The notes: generated by a model not told the origin, from the letters alone. A stretch of 7,175 nucleotides of DNA from JASEGV01 sp037443545 (GCA_037443545.1 JBBIOD010000091.1:1-7175); one strand, 5' to 3'; shown: positions 1 to 7,175, numbered from the stretch's first letter. A program made the numbers and translations.

Positions 1-342
1 TATAAATTGGTTCCACGCACAAATGCAGATTTTGGTGTTATTACATCTGTTCAAGAGATTCCAAATTCGTCTTTCCCAGTAAAGTACCATCTAGCAAACA
101 ACTATCCAAATCCGTTCAACCCGAAGACTGTAATTGAGTATTCACTTCCGAGCGAAGAATTTGTAACGCTTAAAGTTTATAACATCATAGGTCAGGAAGT
201 TGCAACACTGAAAAACGAAGTCCAAAAAGCCGGAAGCTACCGTGTGAACTTCGATGGCTCAAAACTGACGTCAGGAATTTATTTCTATCGTTTACAAACA
301 AATAGTTTTACACAAATAAAGAAAATGGCACTTGTAAAATAA
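1..342 (+). CDS. C-terminal part of a T9SS-secreted protein (type A sorting domain), 5' truncated
   Basis: This is the end of a longer gene. The frame is open to the first base (codons Tyr-Lys precede the first possible TTG at 7), so the true start lies upstream. What remains is a short linker followed by a typical type IX secretion C-terminal sorting domain of about 85 residues. Its marks are NNYPNPFNPKT (97-129), the strand VYNIIGQEVATL, GSYRVNFDG, and the closing SGIYFYRL stretch ending in KKMALVK. In known T9SS cargo this Ig-like domain directs a Sec-exported protein through the outer membrane and is then removed, or exchanged for a surface anchor. The functional part of the protein is outside the window, so its activity is unknown. 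It lies 29 bases before the next gene, with no visible terminator between them. Family assignment is very sure; the cargo function cannot be assigned. Confidence 0.93.
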   Translation, partial: YKLVPRTNADFGVITSVQEIPNSSFPVKYHLANNYPNPFNPKTVIEYSLPSEEFVTLKVYNIIGQEVATLKNEVQKAGSYRVNFDGSKLTSGIYFYRLQTNSFTQIKKMALVK

Positions 343-361
343 CAAGCACTATTTTTTAATC

Positions 362-365
362 GGAG
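362..365 (+). promoter_or_regulatory. Shine-Dalgarno-like GGAG before the 372 start
   Basis: GGAG lies 6 bases upstream of the ATG at 372, a good ribosome-binding spacing. It supports that ATG as the start of the lipoprotein gene, which also begins directly with a signal peptide. Confidence 0.6.
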
Positions 366-371
366 TAATTA

Positions 372-2141
372 ATGAATAATATTATTAAAATCGGAATTTT
401 TCTTTTACTGTTTGGGCTTTTGTTTTTAAGCTGTACTAAAGAAGGTCCCAATAATCCGAAAGCGAACTTATTACCTAAAACATTTCTGTGGATACAAACA
501 GATACATCGCATCAATTGTCTCCCACAATCAGCCGGCAAATAATCCGCTGGTGGGGCGAAGACCCCGATGGATTCGTCAGAGGATACTTGTTTTCCTATT
601 TCAAAACAGATAGTGTTACGGCCGGGCAAATTCCTGATACGCTTGGTTATAGCTGGGTTGTTAAGAACGATTCCTTGATCGCTTTTCCGCTTTATACCGC
701 CCGCGATAGATTTACGGTCGTTGTGCGTGCTGTCGATAATTCGTTCCGCGATGAAATTGAAGTTGGAGCTATTACTCGATTAAAACCATTCCCTTACTGG
801 GATAAAAATTTGAATGGCGTTTTTGATGACTCGGATACAAAATTGGAGGGTATTATCGGTGCCTCCGACCCAAAAGGCGCAAAACAAATTTTCCCGATCA
901 AGAACACTCCACCCACAGTGGCATTTACCACTGACCCGCTTGATCCTTTAAAAACATTACAACCTCCTGAAACAACCTTTACAGTTGCTACATTCAGTTG
1001 GATTGGTAAAGACTTAGATGGCGACAAAACTATTAAGAGTTATCGGATTAACTTAAATAACCCGAACGACAGCACAATGTGGTTCGAGTTTAGTGCTAAT
1101 AACACCATGATAACAATTGAAGCACCCCGATCGCGAACCGATGGAGTAACAGGCGAAGTTGATGCGGACGTCTATATCGGTATTTTCCCCACGATGTATA
1201 AAATCGGTCAAGTTCCGGGATTGCGTTTAGATGACTATAATAAAATTTATTTGCAAGCTAAGGATTTAGCAGGAGAGTACAGTCCCACCCAATTCCTTCC
1301 CGAAGGTGCACGCAAATGGTTCGTAAAAAAACCGAAAAGTAATTTAATCACAATCTCAAACTACGGTGCCGGCGACTATGCTACTGTTATAGATTTTTAT
1401 AGAAAAGCTTTTGCTGCTATCGACACTTTAGAAGGTGTTACCTCGCCTCGTAATTTCGGCAATTTCGATCTTCTTGATATACGTCGTGGAGCGACAGATC
1501 GCGTCGTTGGTGTATTAGTACCACCGATTTTAAATCCGGCTTTTATAAGAACATTAAAACTTTTCGAGTATGTTTTTTGGTTCACCGATTATATTCCTGA
1601 TTTGTGGACGCACATGCAAGCCGTTGCACAGTTTCCATTATATTTGTATAACGGATCGGGCGGTAAAGTGTTATATTCAACACGTTTCGGTTACTTCTTA
1701 GGCGATCCTCGCGGCGCCCTCGTCGATTTTGCACCAGTCGATTTAGTCGGAAGTGTTTTAATCGATACACGTATCCCAAACGACTGGCCCATTTATCCTG
1801 ACTCGACCTATCCCGGTGGATATTATCCTCCTTTGCGTTTCAATCCTACGCCGACTTTAGGTGGTGCTCACTCATTGTTTGTTCGTGACATTTACAAACG
1901 TGCCGACGCACGATATATTTTAAGCATCCCGCCTGTACCGGGGCGTGTTCCACCAACCGCTTTTTGGACAGGTAAGGTCAATATTGGTGTTATTGATGAA
2001 GCAAAAACATTTGTTTTCCTGAGCCAACCGTTACACTTAATGGATGGCCGCGAAAAAAAATGGGTAACTCGACCGGGCATTGATGGAAAAGGTGTTCCTG
2101 CATTCTTGAAAAAAGTTTTTATAGATGAGTTTGGTGGTTAA
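372..2141 (+). CDS. Large lipoprotein with Ig/FN3-like regions and a GATase-like C-terminal domain
   Basis: This 589-residue protein has no functional name that I recognise. Residues 1-20 are a lipoprotein signal peptide with lipobox FLS-C21, so it should be lipid-anchored in the envelope. Two beta-sandwich-like regions follow. Region one, about 45-125, contains RWWGEDPDGFVRGYLFSY and ends in FTVVVRAVDNS. Region two, about 180-305, contains FSWIGKDLDGD and ends in IYLQAKDLAGEYSP. Both have the 'W..D.DG.v..Y' pattern of FN3/Ig-like modules. Between them, residues 144-155 form a dockerin-like calcium loop. Residues from about 325 to the end look alpha/beta: LITISNYG, then FEYVFWFTDY and NGSGGKVLYST, as in GATase1/ThuA-like folds. 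C21 is the only cysteine, so no catalytic cysteine exists. It is first in line before the receptor gene and is probably cotranscribed. An outer-membrane accessory or scaffold role is inference. Confidence 0.85.
   Translation: MNNIIKIGIFLLLFGLLFLSCTKEGPNNPKANLLPKTFLWIQTDTSHQLSPTISRQIIRWWGEDPDGFVRGYLFSYFKTDSVTAGQIPDTLGYSWVVKNDSLIAFPLYTARDRFTVVVRAVDNSFRDEIEVGAITRLKPFPYWDKNLNGVFDDSDTKLEGIIGASDPKGAKQIFPIKNTPPTVAFTTDPLDPLKTLQPPETTFTVATFSWIGKDLDGDKTIKSYRINLNNPNDSTMWFEFSANNTMITIEAPRSRTDGVTGEVDADVYIGIFPTMYKIGQVPGLRLDDYNKIYLQAKDLAGEYSPTQFLPEGARKWFVKKPKSNLITISNYGAGDYATVIDFYRKAFAAIDTLEGVTSPRNFGNFDLLDIRRGATDRVVGVLVPPILNPAFIRTLKLFEYVFWFTDYIPDLWTHMQAVAQFPLYLYNGSGGKVLYSTRFGYFLGDPRGALVDFAPVDLVGSVLIDTRIPNDWPIYPDSTYPGGYYPPLRFNPTPTLGGAHSLFVRDIYKRADARYILSIPPVPGRVPPTAFWTGKVNIGVIDEAKTFVFLSQPLHLMDGREKKWVTRPGIDGKGVPAFLKKVFIDEFGG
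801..836 (+). other. Dockerin/EF-hand-like calcium loop coding segment in the lipoprotein
   Basis: Residues 144-155 of the lipoprotein read DKNLNGVFDDSD. Asp/Asn at positions 1, 3, 5, 9 and 12, with Gly at 6, matches the calcium loop of dockerins and related EF-hand-like repeats. Only one loop is present, whereas a true dockerin has two. It sits in the linker between the two Ig/FN3-like regions, where calcium could stiffen the hinge. Calcium binding is inferred from the pattern only. Confidence 0.5.
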
Positions 2142-2158
2142 TTTTTATACATCGTATT

Positions 2159-2162
2159 GGAG
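2159..2162 (+). promoter_or_regulatory. Shine-Dalgarno-like GGAG that decides the TonB-dependent receptor start
   Basis: GGAG lies 10 bases upstream of the ATG at 2173. No such motif precedes the in-frame ATG at 2125, which falls inside the preceding gene. This supports 2173 as the start, in agreement with where the signal peptide begins. Confidence 0.6.
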
Positions 2163-2172
2163 TTTTAAAACA

Positions 2173-5022
2173 ATGAAAAATATATTAATCTTACTTTTAT
2201 TATTAGCTACTCAATTAGCTTTTACACAACCCAAAGGTAGCATCAGCGGTACTGTAACCGATAAGATAACCGGGGAATCGTTACCGAGCGTGAACGTTAT
2301 GGTCAAAGGCACCTACTATGGTGCCTCATCCGATTTTGACGGAAAGTTTACTATTCAAAATATAACACCCGGTTCATATACTATCGAGGTTACTTTACTT
2401 GGTTACAAAACAGTTCAATATACCGGTGTTAAAGTAGTTGGGGGTGAGATAACAAAACTAAATATTAAATTAGAAGAAACTGTTTTATCCGTTGGTCAAG
2501 AGGTTGTCGTTATCGGAGAGAGACCGCTTTTCAACATCGAAGAAACATCCAGCCGGCGCTCGATAACCAGTGAAGATATCCAACTTGCTGTAGTAAAAGA
2601 TGTCCGCGATATTGTTTCGCTTCAAGCCGGCGTCGTTCAAGCCGATAACGAAATATACATCCGTGGCGGAAGAGGTTACGAAAACGCATATCTGATTGAT
2701 GGCGTTTCGGTACAAGACCCGTTAGCCGGACGTGGTTTCGGTTTACAAGTTGCACCACAAGCTATTGCTGAAGTTGAAGTTATTACCGGCGGTTATAATG
2801 CAGAATATGGACAAGCGACATCGGGCGTAGTAAATATTACTACTAAAGAAGGTGCTAAGTTTTTCTCCGGGTCGATGGGTTACAAACGGGATCATTTTGG
2901 ATTTAACAATACCTCACGCTCAAATTTTAATACAGATATTTATGACTTTAATTTAAGTGGACCTGAACCTCTTACAACATATATATTACCTGCATTGGGA
3001 TTGAACATACCCGGCAATATAAGTTTTTTCGGAAATTTTTATGCAAACCTTACTGATGGTTTTACTCGTTGGGTCGAAAACATAGTAGGTGGTAAGCCGG
3101 ATGGATATAAACTTTATGCTCCAAAAGGTTTAAATTCTTCTACATTTTACGGAACTCGCTTCTCACCGAAACGAAGCAATAGCTATTCGGGTCTTGCCAA
3201 ACTCACATACCGACCAGTAGCAACTATGAAGCTCGGTTATACGTTCAATCAATCAGTTCAAATCGATCAGAACTCACAAACAGTGCAAGCAACATTGGAT
3301 AGGGTCGAGCCAAATCCGGGCTACCAGTTTTCCTTCCAAAATATTCCGGACAGTGCCAATACTTTTACTTCCATCAATCAGCAGAATAGTTTGATTTGGA
3401 CTCATACAATCAGTCCAAAAACTTTTTACGAAGTCCGCTTAAGCTATTACTCAGCCCATGTTCGTGGTGATGCCAATGGTAAAACCTGGGAACAATACCT
3501 TGAGCCGAAAGACATTGTCTCTTATCCGGTTGAGTACTTTTTCCCAAATCCAGATTCAAGAGATACGATATTTGTGATACCCGGTGATGGGTTTTATGAT
3601 TTTGGAAGTCCCTCGAGTTGGCGTGACCACCATTTGAATGAATTTACATTTAAGTTCGATTTGACCAGCAATCCAACCGATAAACATAAATTGAAAGCTG
3701 GTATCGAATCACGTTTTCAAGAAATGCAGATGGTTGATATTTTTCAGCCTTGGATAAAACCATTGGGTTTTGATAACGACATATTTAAAGTATATCCGGC
3801 ATCTGGTGCCATATATGCACAGGATGGTGTTTCGATGAGCGGAATGATATTGAACTTCGGTTTACGTTTCGATTATTGGTTCCCGGGAAAATATGTTGAT
3901 GATGCAGTGAAAAAAGGGACAGCTATTTTGGTACCAAAGGGCATTCAGGAAAAATTTAAACAAGATACCTATAAATTATTCGGACAATCATGGAAAGCTC
4001 GTTTAAGTCCACGACTCGGTATATCGCACCCTGTAACAGATAACCAAACTTTATTCTTTTCGTACGGACATTTTTCCAAATTACCACGACCTCAATTTGT
4101 TTATTCAAAATTAGGCGGAACACGTTCACGCTCATCCTTCCAAACAATTGGAAATCCGAATTTGAATCCTGAAACAACGGTTGCATACGAATTAGGTTTA
4201 CGAAATCAAATCACTGAGAATGATGTTCTGACAGTTACTGCTTTTTATAAAGACATTTTCGATTATATAACTGCAAAACAATTCCGTGCAACTGTTATTG
4301 GAACAATCCGGGGTGTTTATACAATTTATATAAATCAGGATTATGCACGTGTTCGCGGGCTTGAATTAGAATATAAAACCCGTATTGGCAAGATGCTTCG
4401 CGTCAGCCTATCCGGCACGTATAATATTGCTACCGGTAAAAGTTCCTCTGCAAACGAGAACGTTTTCAACATCCAGCAGGGACTTGAAGAAAACTTAAAG
4501 GAATCGTTCGTAATCTGGGACAGACCACTTCAGGGTTCTGCCAACATAAATTTCTTCGTTGCAAAAAATAATCCCTTATTCGGTTTTGGAAGTGGCATCC
4601 TGGATGATTACAATGTTTATCTCAGGGTGTTTTATCAATCGGGCAAACGCTACACTCCACAAATATTTTACAGAATTAATCCTATTACCGGAAGACCCGA
4701 ATATAGAAGCGACCGTGAAAATCCTTTCAGCAAAATCGGACAAGATTGGTTCTATGTCGATTTAAATTTCGAGAAATATATTAATTTAGGTTTCGGGAAA
4801 TTGGTTTTCACATTCGAAATGCAGAATATTTTTGACAGAAAAAATTCTCAAATCCTGAACCCAATAACAGGCACTGCCTACGAATACGGACAAGTAACAC
4901 CAGTCGATTGGAACGATCCGGTATATCGGGATTTAACAGCACCAATCGACCCGCTGCCTTACAACGCGGCTCGGTATTTAACCCCTCGTACTTTTAAAAT
5001 GGGTTTATCATTCAGATTTTAA
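2173..5022 (+). CDS. TonB-dependent outer-membrane receptor with carboxypeptidase-regulatory-like domain
   Basis: A 949-residue outer-membrane gated channel that would use TonB/ExbBD energy to take up a bound ligand. Residues 1 to about 18 are a signal peptide (Lys-Asn, then a Leu-rich core, AFT before Gln19). Residues about 22-100 form a carboxypeptidase-regulatory-like beta-sandwich (GSISGTVTD, SSDFDGKFTIQNI, PGSYTIEVTLLGY). The plug spans about 105-228, with VVVIGERPLF, IYIRGGRGYENAYLIDGVSV and VEVITGGYNAEYGQATSGVV. The rest is the barrel, with the late motifs GNPNLNPE (660-667) and QNIFD (884-888) and a terminal Phe. No STN signalling domain is present. The mature protein has no cysteine. 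The start at 2173 is preferred over the in-frame ATG at 2125 because it opens with the signal peptide and has a GGAG upstream. No SusD partner follows; a PorV-like gene does. The ligand is unknown. Confidence 0.93.
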   Translation: MKNILILLLLLATQLAFTQPKGSISGTVTDKITGESLPSVNVMVKGTYYGASSDFDGKFTIQNITPGSYTIEVTLLGYKTVQYTGVKVVGGEITKLNIKLEETVLSVGQEVVVIGERPLFNIEETSSRRSITSEDIQLAVVKDVRDIVSLQAGVVQADNEIYIRGGRGYENAYLIDGVSVQDPLAGRGFGLQVAPQAIAEVEVITGGYNAEYGQATSGVVNITTKEGAKFFSGSMGYKRDHFGFNNTSRSNFNTDIYDFNLSGPEPLTTYILPALGLNIPGNISFFGNFYANLTDGFTRWVENIVGGKPDGYKLYAPKGLNSSTFYGTRFSPKRSNSYSGLAKLTYRPVATMKLGYTFNQSVQIDQNSQTVQATLDRVEPNPGYQFSFQNIPDSANTFTSINQQNSLIWTHTISPKTFYEVRLSYYSAHVRGDANGKTWEQYLEPKDIVSYPVEYFFPNPDSRDTIFVIPGDGFYDFGSPSSWRDHHLNEFTFKFDLTSNPTDKHKLKAGIESRFQEMQMVDIFQPWIKPLGFDNDIFKVYPASGAIYAQDGVSMSGMILNFGLRFDYWFPGKYVDDAVKKGTAILVPKGIQEKFKQDTYKLFGQSWKARLSPRLGISHPVTDNQTLFFSYGHFSKLPRPQFVYSKLGGTRSRSSFQTIGNPNLNPETTVAYELGLRNQITENDVLTVTAFYKDIFDYITAKQFRATVIGTIRGVYTIYINQDYARVRGLELEYKTRIGKMLRVSLSGTYNIATGKSSSANENVFNIQQGLEENLKESFVIWDRPLQGSANINFFVAKNNPLFGFGSGILDDYNVYLRVFYQSGKRYTPQIFYRINPITGRPEYRSDRENPFSKIGQDWFYVDLNFEKYINLGFGKLVFTFEMQNIFDRKNSQILNPITGTAYEYGQVTPVDWNDPVYRDLTAPIDPLPYNAARYLTPRTFKMGLSFRF

Positions 5023-5034
5023 AACTTTTTATGA

Positions 5035-5040
5035 GAGTGA
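5035..5040 (+). promoter_or_regulatory. Weak Shine-Dalgarno-like GAGTGA before the 5046 start
   Basis: GAGTGA, within GAGAGTGA, lies 5 bases upstream of the ATG at 5046. The alternative in-frame ATG at 5031 has only a T-rich run before it. The motif is imperfect, so it supports the start only moderately. Confidence 0.4.
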
Positions 5041-5045
5041 ATTTC

Positions 5046-6056
5046 ATGAAGCATATTTCAAAATTTTTTTTAGCGGTAATATTATTTACCACAATTACTA
5101 ATGCTCAACTTATTCCTAATTTAGGCGGGCAACGTGTAGGTATTTCAGCTTATCAGTTTTTAAAAATTGGAGTGGGTGCACGGGCTACCGCTTTCGGTGA
5201 TGCTTACGTTGCGATAGCTAACGATGCATCGGCACTATTTTGGAATCCCGCAGGTTTGATTTACATTCCGGGGCATCAAGTTTTCCTAGCACACACACAA
5301 TACGTCGCCGACATCAATCACGATTTCATAGGTGCAGCTTATAAGCTTTCATCATCCGATGTGATTGGATTAAGTGTTTTATCGCTTAGCACGGATGATA
5401 TGCCGATTACTAACGAAACAAATCCGTTCGGAACAGGAAGGTATTTTAAATACAGCGATATAGCCGTTGGTTTGACCTATTCGAGACAAATGACAAGTCA
5501 GTTTAGTTTTGGTGCAACTCTGAAGTATATAGAAGAAACTTTAGACATTTTGAAGATGCGAAGCGTGTTAATTGACATTGGTACCTACTACTGGACTGGC
5601 TTAGGTTCAGTTCGATTTGCGGTTGTAGTTACGAATTTCGGAAGCGATGTTTCTCCCACCGGTATTGTTGAATTATATGATGGAAATAAGATTACTAATT
5701 TTCAATCCTATTCACCTCCCACACTTTTTAAAATGGGTATTGCTTTTGAATCTTATCAAACCGAAATGCACCGGGTAACAACCTCAATTCAATTAAACCA
5801 TCCGAACGACAATGCAGAAAATATAAGGTTGGGCGCCGAGTATAGCTGGAAAGAAATGTTCTTCATTCGCGCAGGAGTCAAACGAACAATCGGCGAAAGT
5901 ATTTTCGGAAAAGATGGAACTTCGGAAGAGGATATTTCTTTAGGAGCCGGCGTGAAAATACCTATCAATATTGCAAAAATTGATGTCGATTATGCTTATT
6001 CTAATTTTAACAGATTGGGCAGTATTCACAGAATATCATTAAATTTTACATTTTAA
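5046..6056 (+). CDS. PorV/PorQ-family outer-membrane beta-barrel protein
   Basis: A 336-residue barrel of the PorV/PorQ (UPF0164-like) family. Residues 1-20 are a signal peptide ending TNA before Gln21. The family signature follows at about 35-72: AYQFLKIGVGARATAFGDAY, then VAIANDASALFWNPAGL. The remainder is alternating beta-strand sequence, and the end (DYAYSNFNRLGSIHRISLNFTF) is a typical closing strand with terminal Phe. In characterised T9SS systems, PorV escorts cargo from the translocon to the attachment complex, and PorQ takes part in cargo maturation. Paralogues are common in Ignavibacteria and mostly uncharacterised, so this need not be the core PorV. It follows the receptor gene closely and is in the same run as a T9SS cargo gene, which makes a link to that cargo plausible. 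The start at 5046 is chosen for its signal peptide and upstream GAGTGA; an in-frame ATG at 5031 would add MRVNF. Confidence 0.88.
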   Translation: MKHISKFFLAVILFTTITNAQLIPNLGGQRVGISAYQFLKIGVGARATAFGDAYVAIANDASALFWNPAGLIYIPGHQVFLAHTQYVADINHDFIGAAYKLSSSDVIGLSVLSLSTDDMPITNETNPFGTGRYFKYSDIAVGLTYSRQMTSQFSFGATLKYIEETLDILKMRSVLIDIGTYYWTGLGSVRFAVVVTNFGSDVSPTGIVELYDGNKITNFQSYSPPTLFKMGIAFESYQTEMHRVTTSIQLNHPNDNAENIRLGAEYSWKEMFFIRAGVKRTIGESIFGKDGTSEEDISLGAGVKIPINIAKIDVDYAYSNFNRLGSIHRISLNFTF

Positions 6057-6062
6057 AAAATT

Positions 6063-7130
6063 ATGAAATTAATACAATTATCAATACTTATCTGCTTATC
6101 ATTAATTCTATTGATCGGCTGTCAGGAAAAATTTGATTTAGCAACTCTCCCTACAGCCACAAATTTAATTTTAGGCGACACCTCGTATGTTGAAATTTTT
6201 CCGGCATTTGCAGGATTCAAAAATCCAACGGCCATCCATGCAGGGCACGACCAACTCCTTTATATAGCAGACACTGACAACAATCGCATAATTCAGATGA
6301 ACGAAGCTGGTGTAATTTTAGGGGAAATTTCAATTCTCCGTCCCATCGCAATCGCTCAAGACCTGCGTTTGGATTTATTGGTATCGGGCGACATATTTAT
6401 TGATTCAACACGAACGATTGGCGGACTTTTCCGGATTCATTTATATGAAGCCGAACATGTGCTTGCAAATGCCAGAATTGATACAGTTTATAAAGAACCT
6501 GCAAAGCCAAACCGCCGGTTTCGCGGCATCGGAATTTTAAGAGAAAACCAATATCTAATCGCTCGCGATGGTCCTGATAATTCAAGTTTTGTAGATCCCG
6601 ATACGCGTGTCCTATGGTTTAATAAAAACGATAAATTAATTACACCAATAGGCGATTTGGCAACTCGTGAAGGTTCGGGAATTGTAGATATATTAAGAGT
6701 AACTGGTTTGGTAACTTTCCCGAATAGTAACGATTTTATACTCATTCAAAGTTCAGTTGATGGAAGAATGACTTATGGAGCATTGTGGATGGTTTATCAA
6801 AAGAGCTATGACTTCGAAGGTTGGCTGCCAAAATTCACTACACCCTCGGAATTTATGCGACCTAAAAGATTTATCGAACCCTCGGCTGTTACAATCGACC
6901 GTTCGAGACTCGATATTTTTATTGTTGATCAAGCTACTGATACATTAACAAAGTTCGACAGGCGCGGTCTATATAAAGCCGAATCATTTGGTAACGGAAA
7001 AATTGCTGCGTCAGGTCAGGGCCAGCTAATGAAAGCTCCGAAGGGTGCTGCGTTTATGACGAAAACTCTTTACATTTCTGATAGCGGTAACAATATAATC
7101 AGAAGATTCCGATTGAGTACTGACAGATAA
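6063..7130 (+). CDS. NHL-repeat (beta-propeller) lipoprotein
   Basis: A 355-residue lipoprotein. Residues 1-19 are a signal peptide with lipobox LIG-C20, so the mature protein starts at a lipidated Cys followed by Gln-Glu-Lys. NHL-type repeats are clear at about 52-84 (NPTAI, LLYIADTDNNRIIQMNEAG), about 270-301 (EPSAVTID, IFIVDQATDTLTKFDRRG) and about 325-350 (APKGAAF, TLYISDSGNNIIRRF). The region between is more diverged but of the right length to complete a roughly six-bladed propeller. NHL propellers usually bind proteins or other ligands; some carry enzyme activity, but I see no catalytic signature. It begins only 6 bases after the PorV-like gene, so cotranscription is very likely, although no Shine-Dalgarno motif is seen. 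Its place beside a receptor lacking SusD suggests an envelope partner role; that is inference. Confidence 0.85.
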   Translation: MKLIQLSILICLSLILLIGCQEKFDLATLPTATNLILGDTSYVEIFPAFAGFKNPTAIHAGHDQLLYIADTDNNRIIQMNEAGVILGEISILRPIAIAQDLRLDLLVSGDIFIDSTRTIGGLFRIHLYEAEHVLANARIDTVYKEPAKPNRRFRGIGILRENQYLIARDGPDNSSFVDPDTRVLWFNKNDKLITPIGDLATREGSGIVDILRVTGLVTFPNSNDFILIQSSVDGRMTYGALWMVYQKSYDFEGWLPKFTTPSEFMRPKRFIEPSAVTIDRSRLDIFIVDQATDTLTKFDRRGLYKAESFGNGKIAASGQGQLMKAPKGAAFMTKTLYISDSGNNIIRRFRLSTDR

Positions 7131-7151
7131 TAAAAAAAATGTTTTAAAAAA

Positions 7152-7175
7152 CCTCTTCCATTGAAAAATTGGAGA
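7152..7175. terminator. Possible hairpin after the last gene, cut by the window end
   Basis: CCTCTTCCA (7152-7160) can pair with TGGAGA (7170-7175) around a 9-base loop, giving about six pairs with one bulged base. The right arm may continue past the window. Read on the - strand, the hairpin is followed by GGTTTTTT, which is terminator-like, so it could end a convergent gene or act in both directions. Stem strength cannot be judged because the end is missing. Confidence 0.3.

Noticed and set aside
7..342. A complete small gene starting at the TTG at 7
   Set aside because: The frame is open to base 1 and the product is only a T9SS sorting domain, which occurs at the end of larger proteins. 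A signal peptide is absent, so it is a truncated gene.
343..371. A promoter or terminator between the cargo gene and the lipoprotein gene
   Set aside because: The 29-base gap has no inverted repeat and no Bacteroidota-type TAnnTTTG element. Only a ribosome-binding motif is seen, so read-through is the simpler reading.
794..1027. Open frame on the - strand inside the lipoprotein gene
   Set aside because: It lies wholly opposite a well-supported coding frame and has no family resemblance or plausible start signal. The same holds for the - strand frames at 1397-1585, 1582-1779 and 1892-2080.
2485..2758. Two overlapping - strand open frames opposite the receptor plug
   Set aside because: They mirror the conserved plug coding region and give low-complexity, unrecognisable products. 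The - strand frame at 3956-4186 was rejected for the same reason.
4559..4765. A 68-residue + strand open frame inside the receptor gene
   Set aside because: It is out of frame within the conserved barrel region and has no recognisable domain, so it is a shadow of the receptor frame.
2173..5022. Calling the receptor SusC/RagA
   Set aside because: It has the regulatory-like domain and plug, but no SusD/RagB gene follows. The general TonB-dependent receptor name is safer.
6397..6745. Two - strand open frames opposite the NHL lipoprotein gene
   Set aside because: They overlap a coding frame with a clear lipobox and NHL repeats, and their products resemble nothing I know.

Overview
The window reads as a piece of chromosome from a member of the Bacteroidota/Chlorobiota/Ignavibacteriota group, most like Ignavibacteria. 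The grounds are a type IX secretion (T9SS) C-terminal sorting domain with the YPNPFNP signature, a PorV/PorQ-family barrel, a TonB-dependent receptor with an N-terminal carboxypeptidase-regulatory-like domain, A/T-rich DNA, and Shine-Dalgarno-like GGAG motifs before two genes. The lineage is inferred from protein style, not from a marker gene.

All five genes are on the + strand and densely packed. (1) 1-342: the C-terminal end of a T9SS-secreted protein, cut by the window start. (2) 372-2141: a large lipoprotein with two Ig/FN3-like regions, a dockerin-like calcium loop between them, and a C-terminal alpha/beta region resembling a glutamine-amidotransferase-like fold without a cysteine. (3) 2173-5022: a TonB-dependent outer-membrane receptor. 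(4) 5046-6056: a PorV/PorQ-family outer-membrane protein. (5) 6063-7130: a lipoprotein with NHL repeats, probably a beta-propeller. The gaps are 29, 31, 23 and 6 bases. None holds a recognisable terminator or promoter, so one operon is likely. The last 45 bases are non-coding, A-rich, and contain a possible hairpin cut by the window end.

Every product carries an export signal or, for the first, an outer-membrane secretion signal, so the locus encodes a cell-envelope assembly. A reasonable inference is that the receptor and PorV-like protein sit in the outer membrane, the two lipoproteins are anchored to it, and the T9SS cargo is exported to the surface. No SusD-type protein is present, so this is not a standard SusCD pair. 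The substrate cannot be read from the sequence. No mobile element, RNA gene, CRISPR array or defence system is visible.
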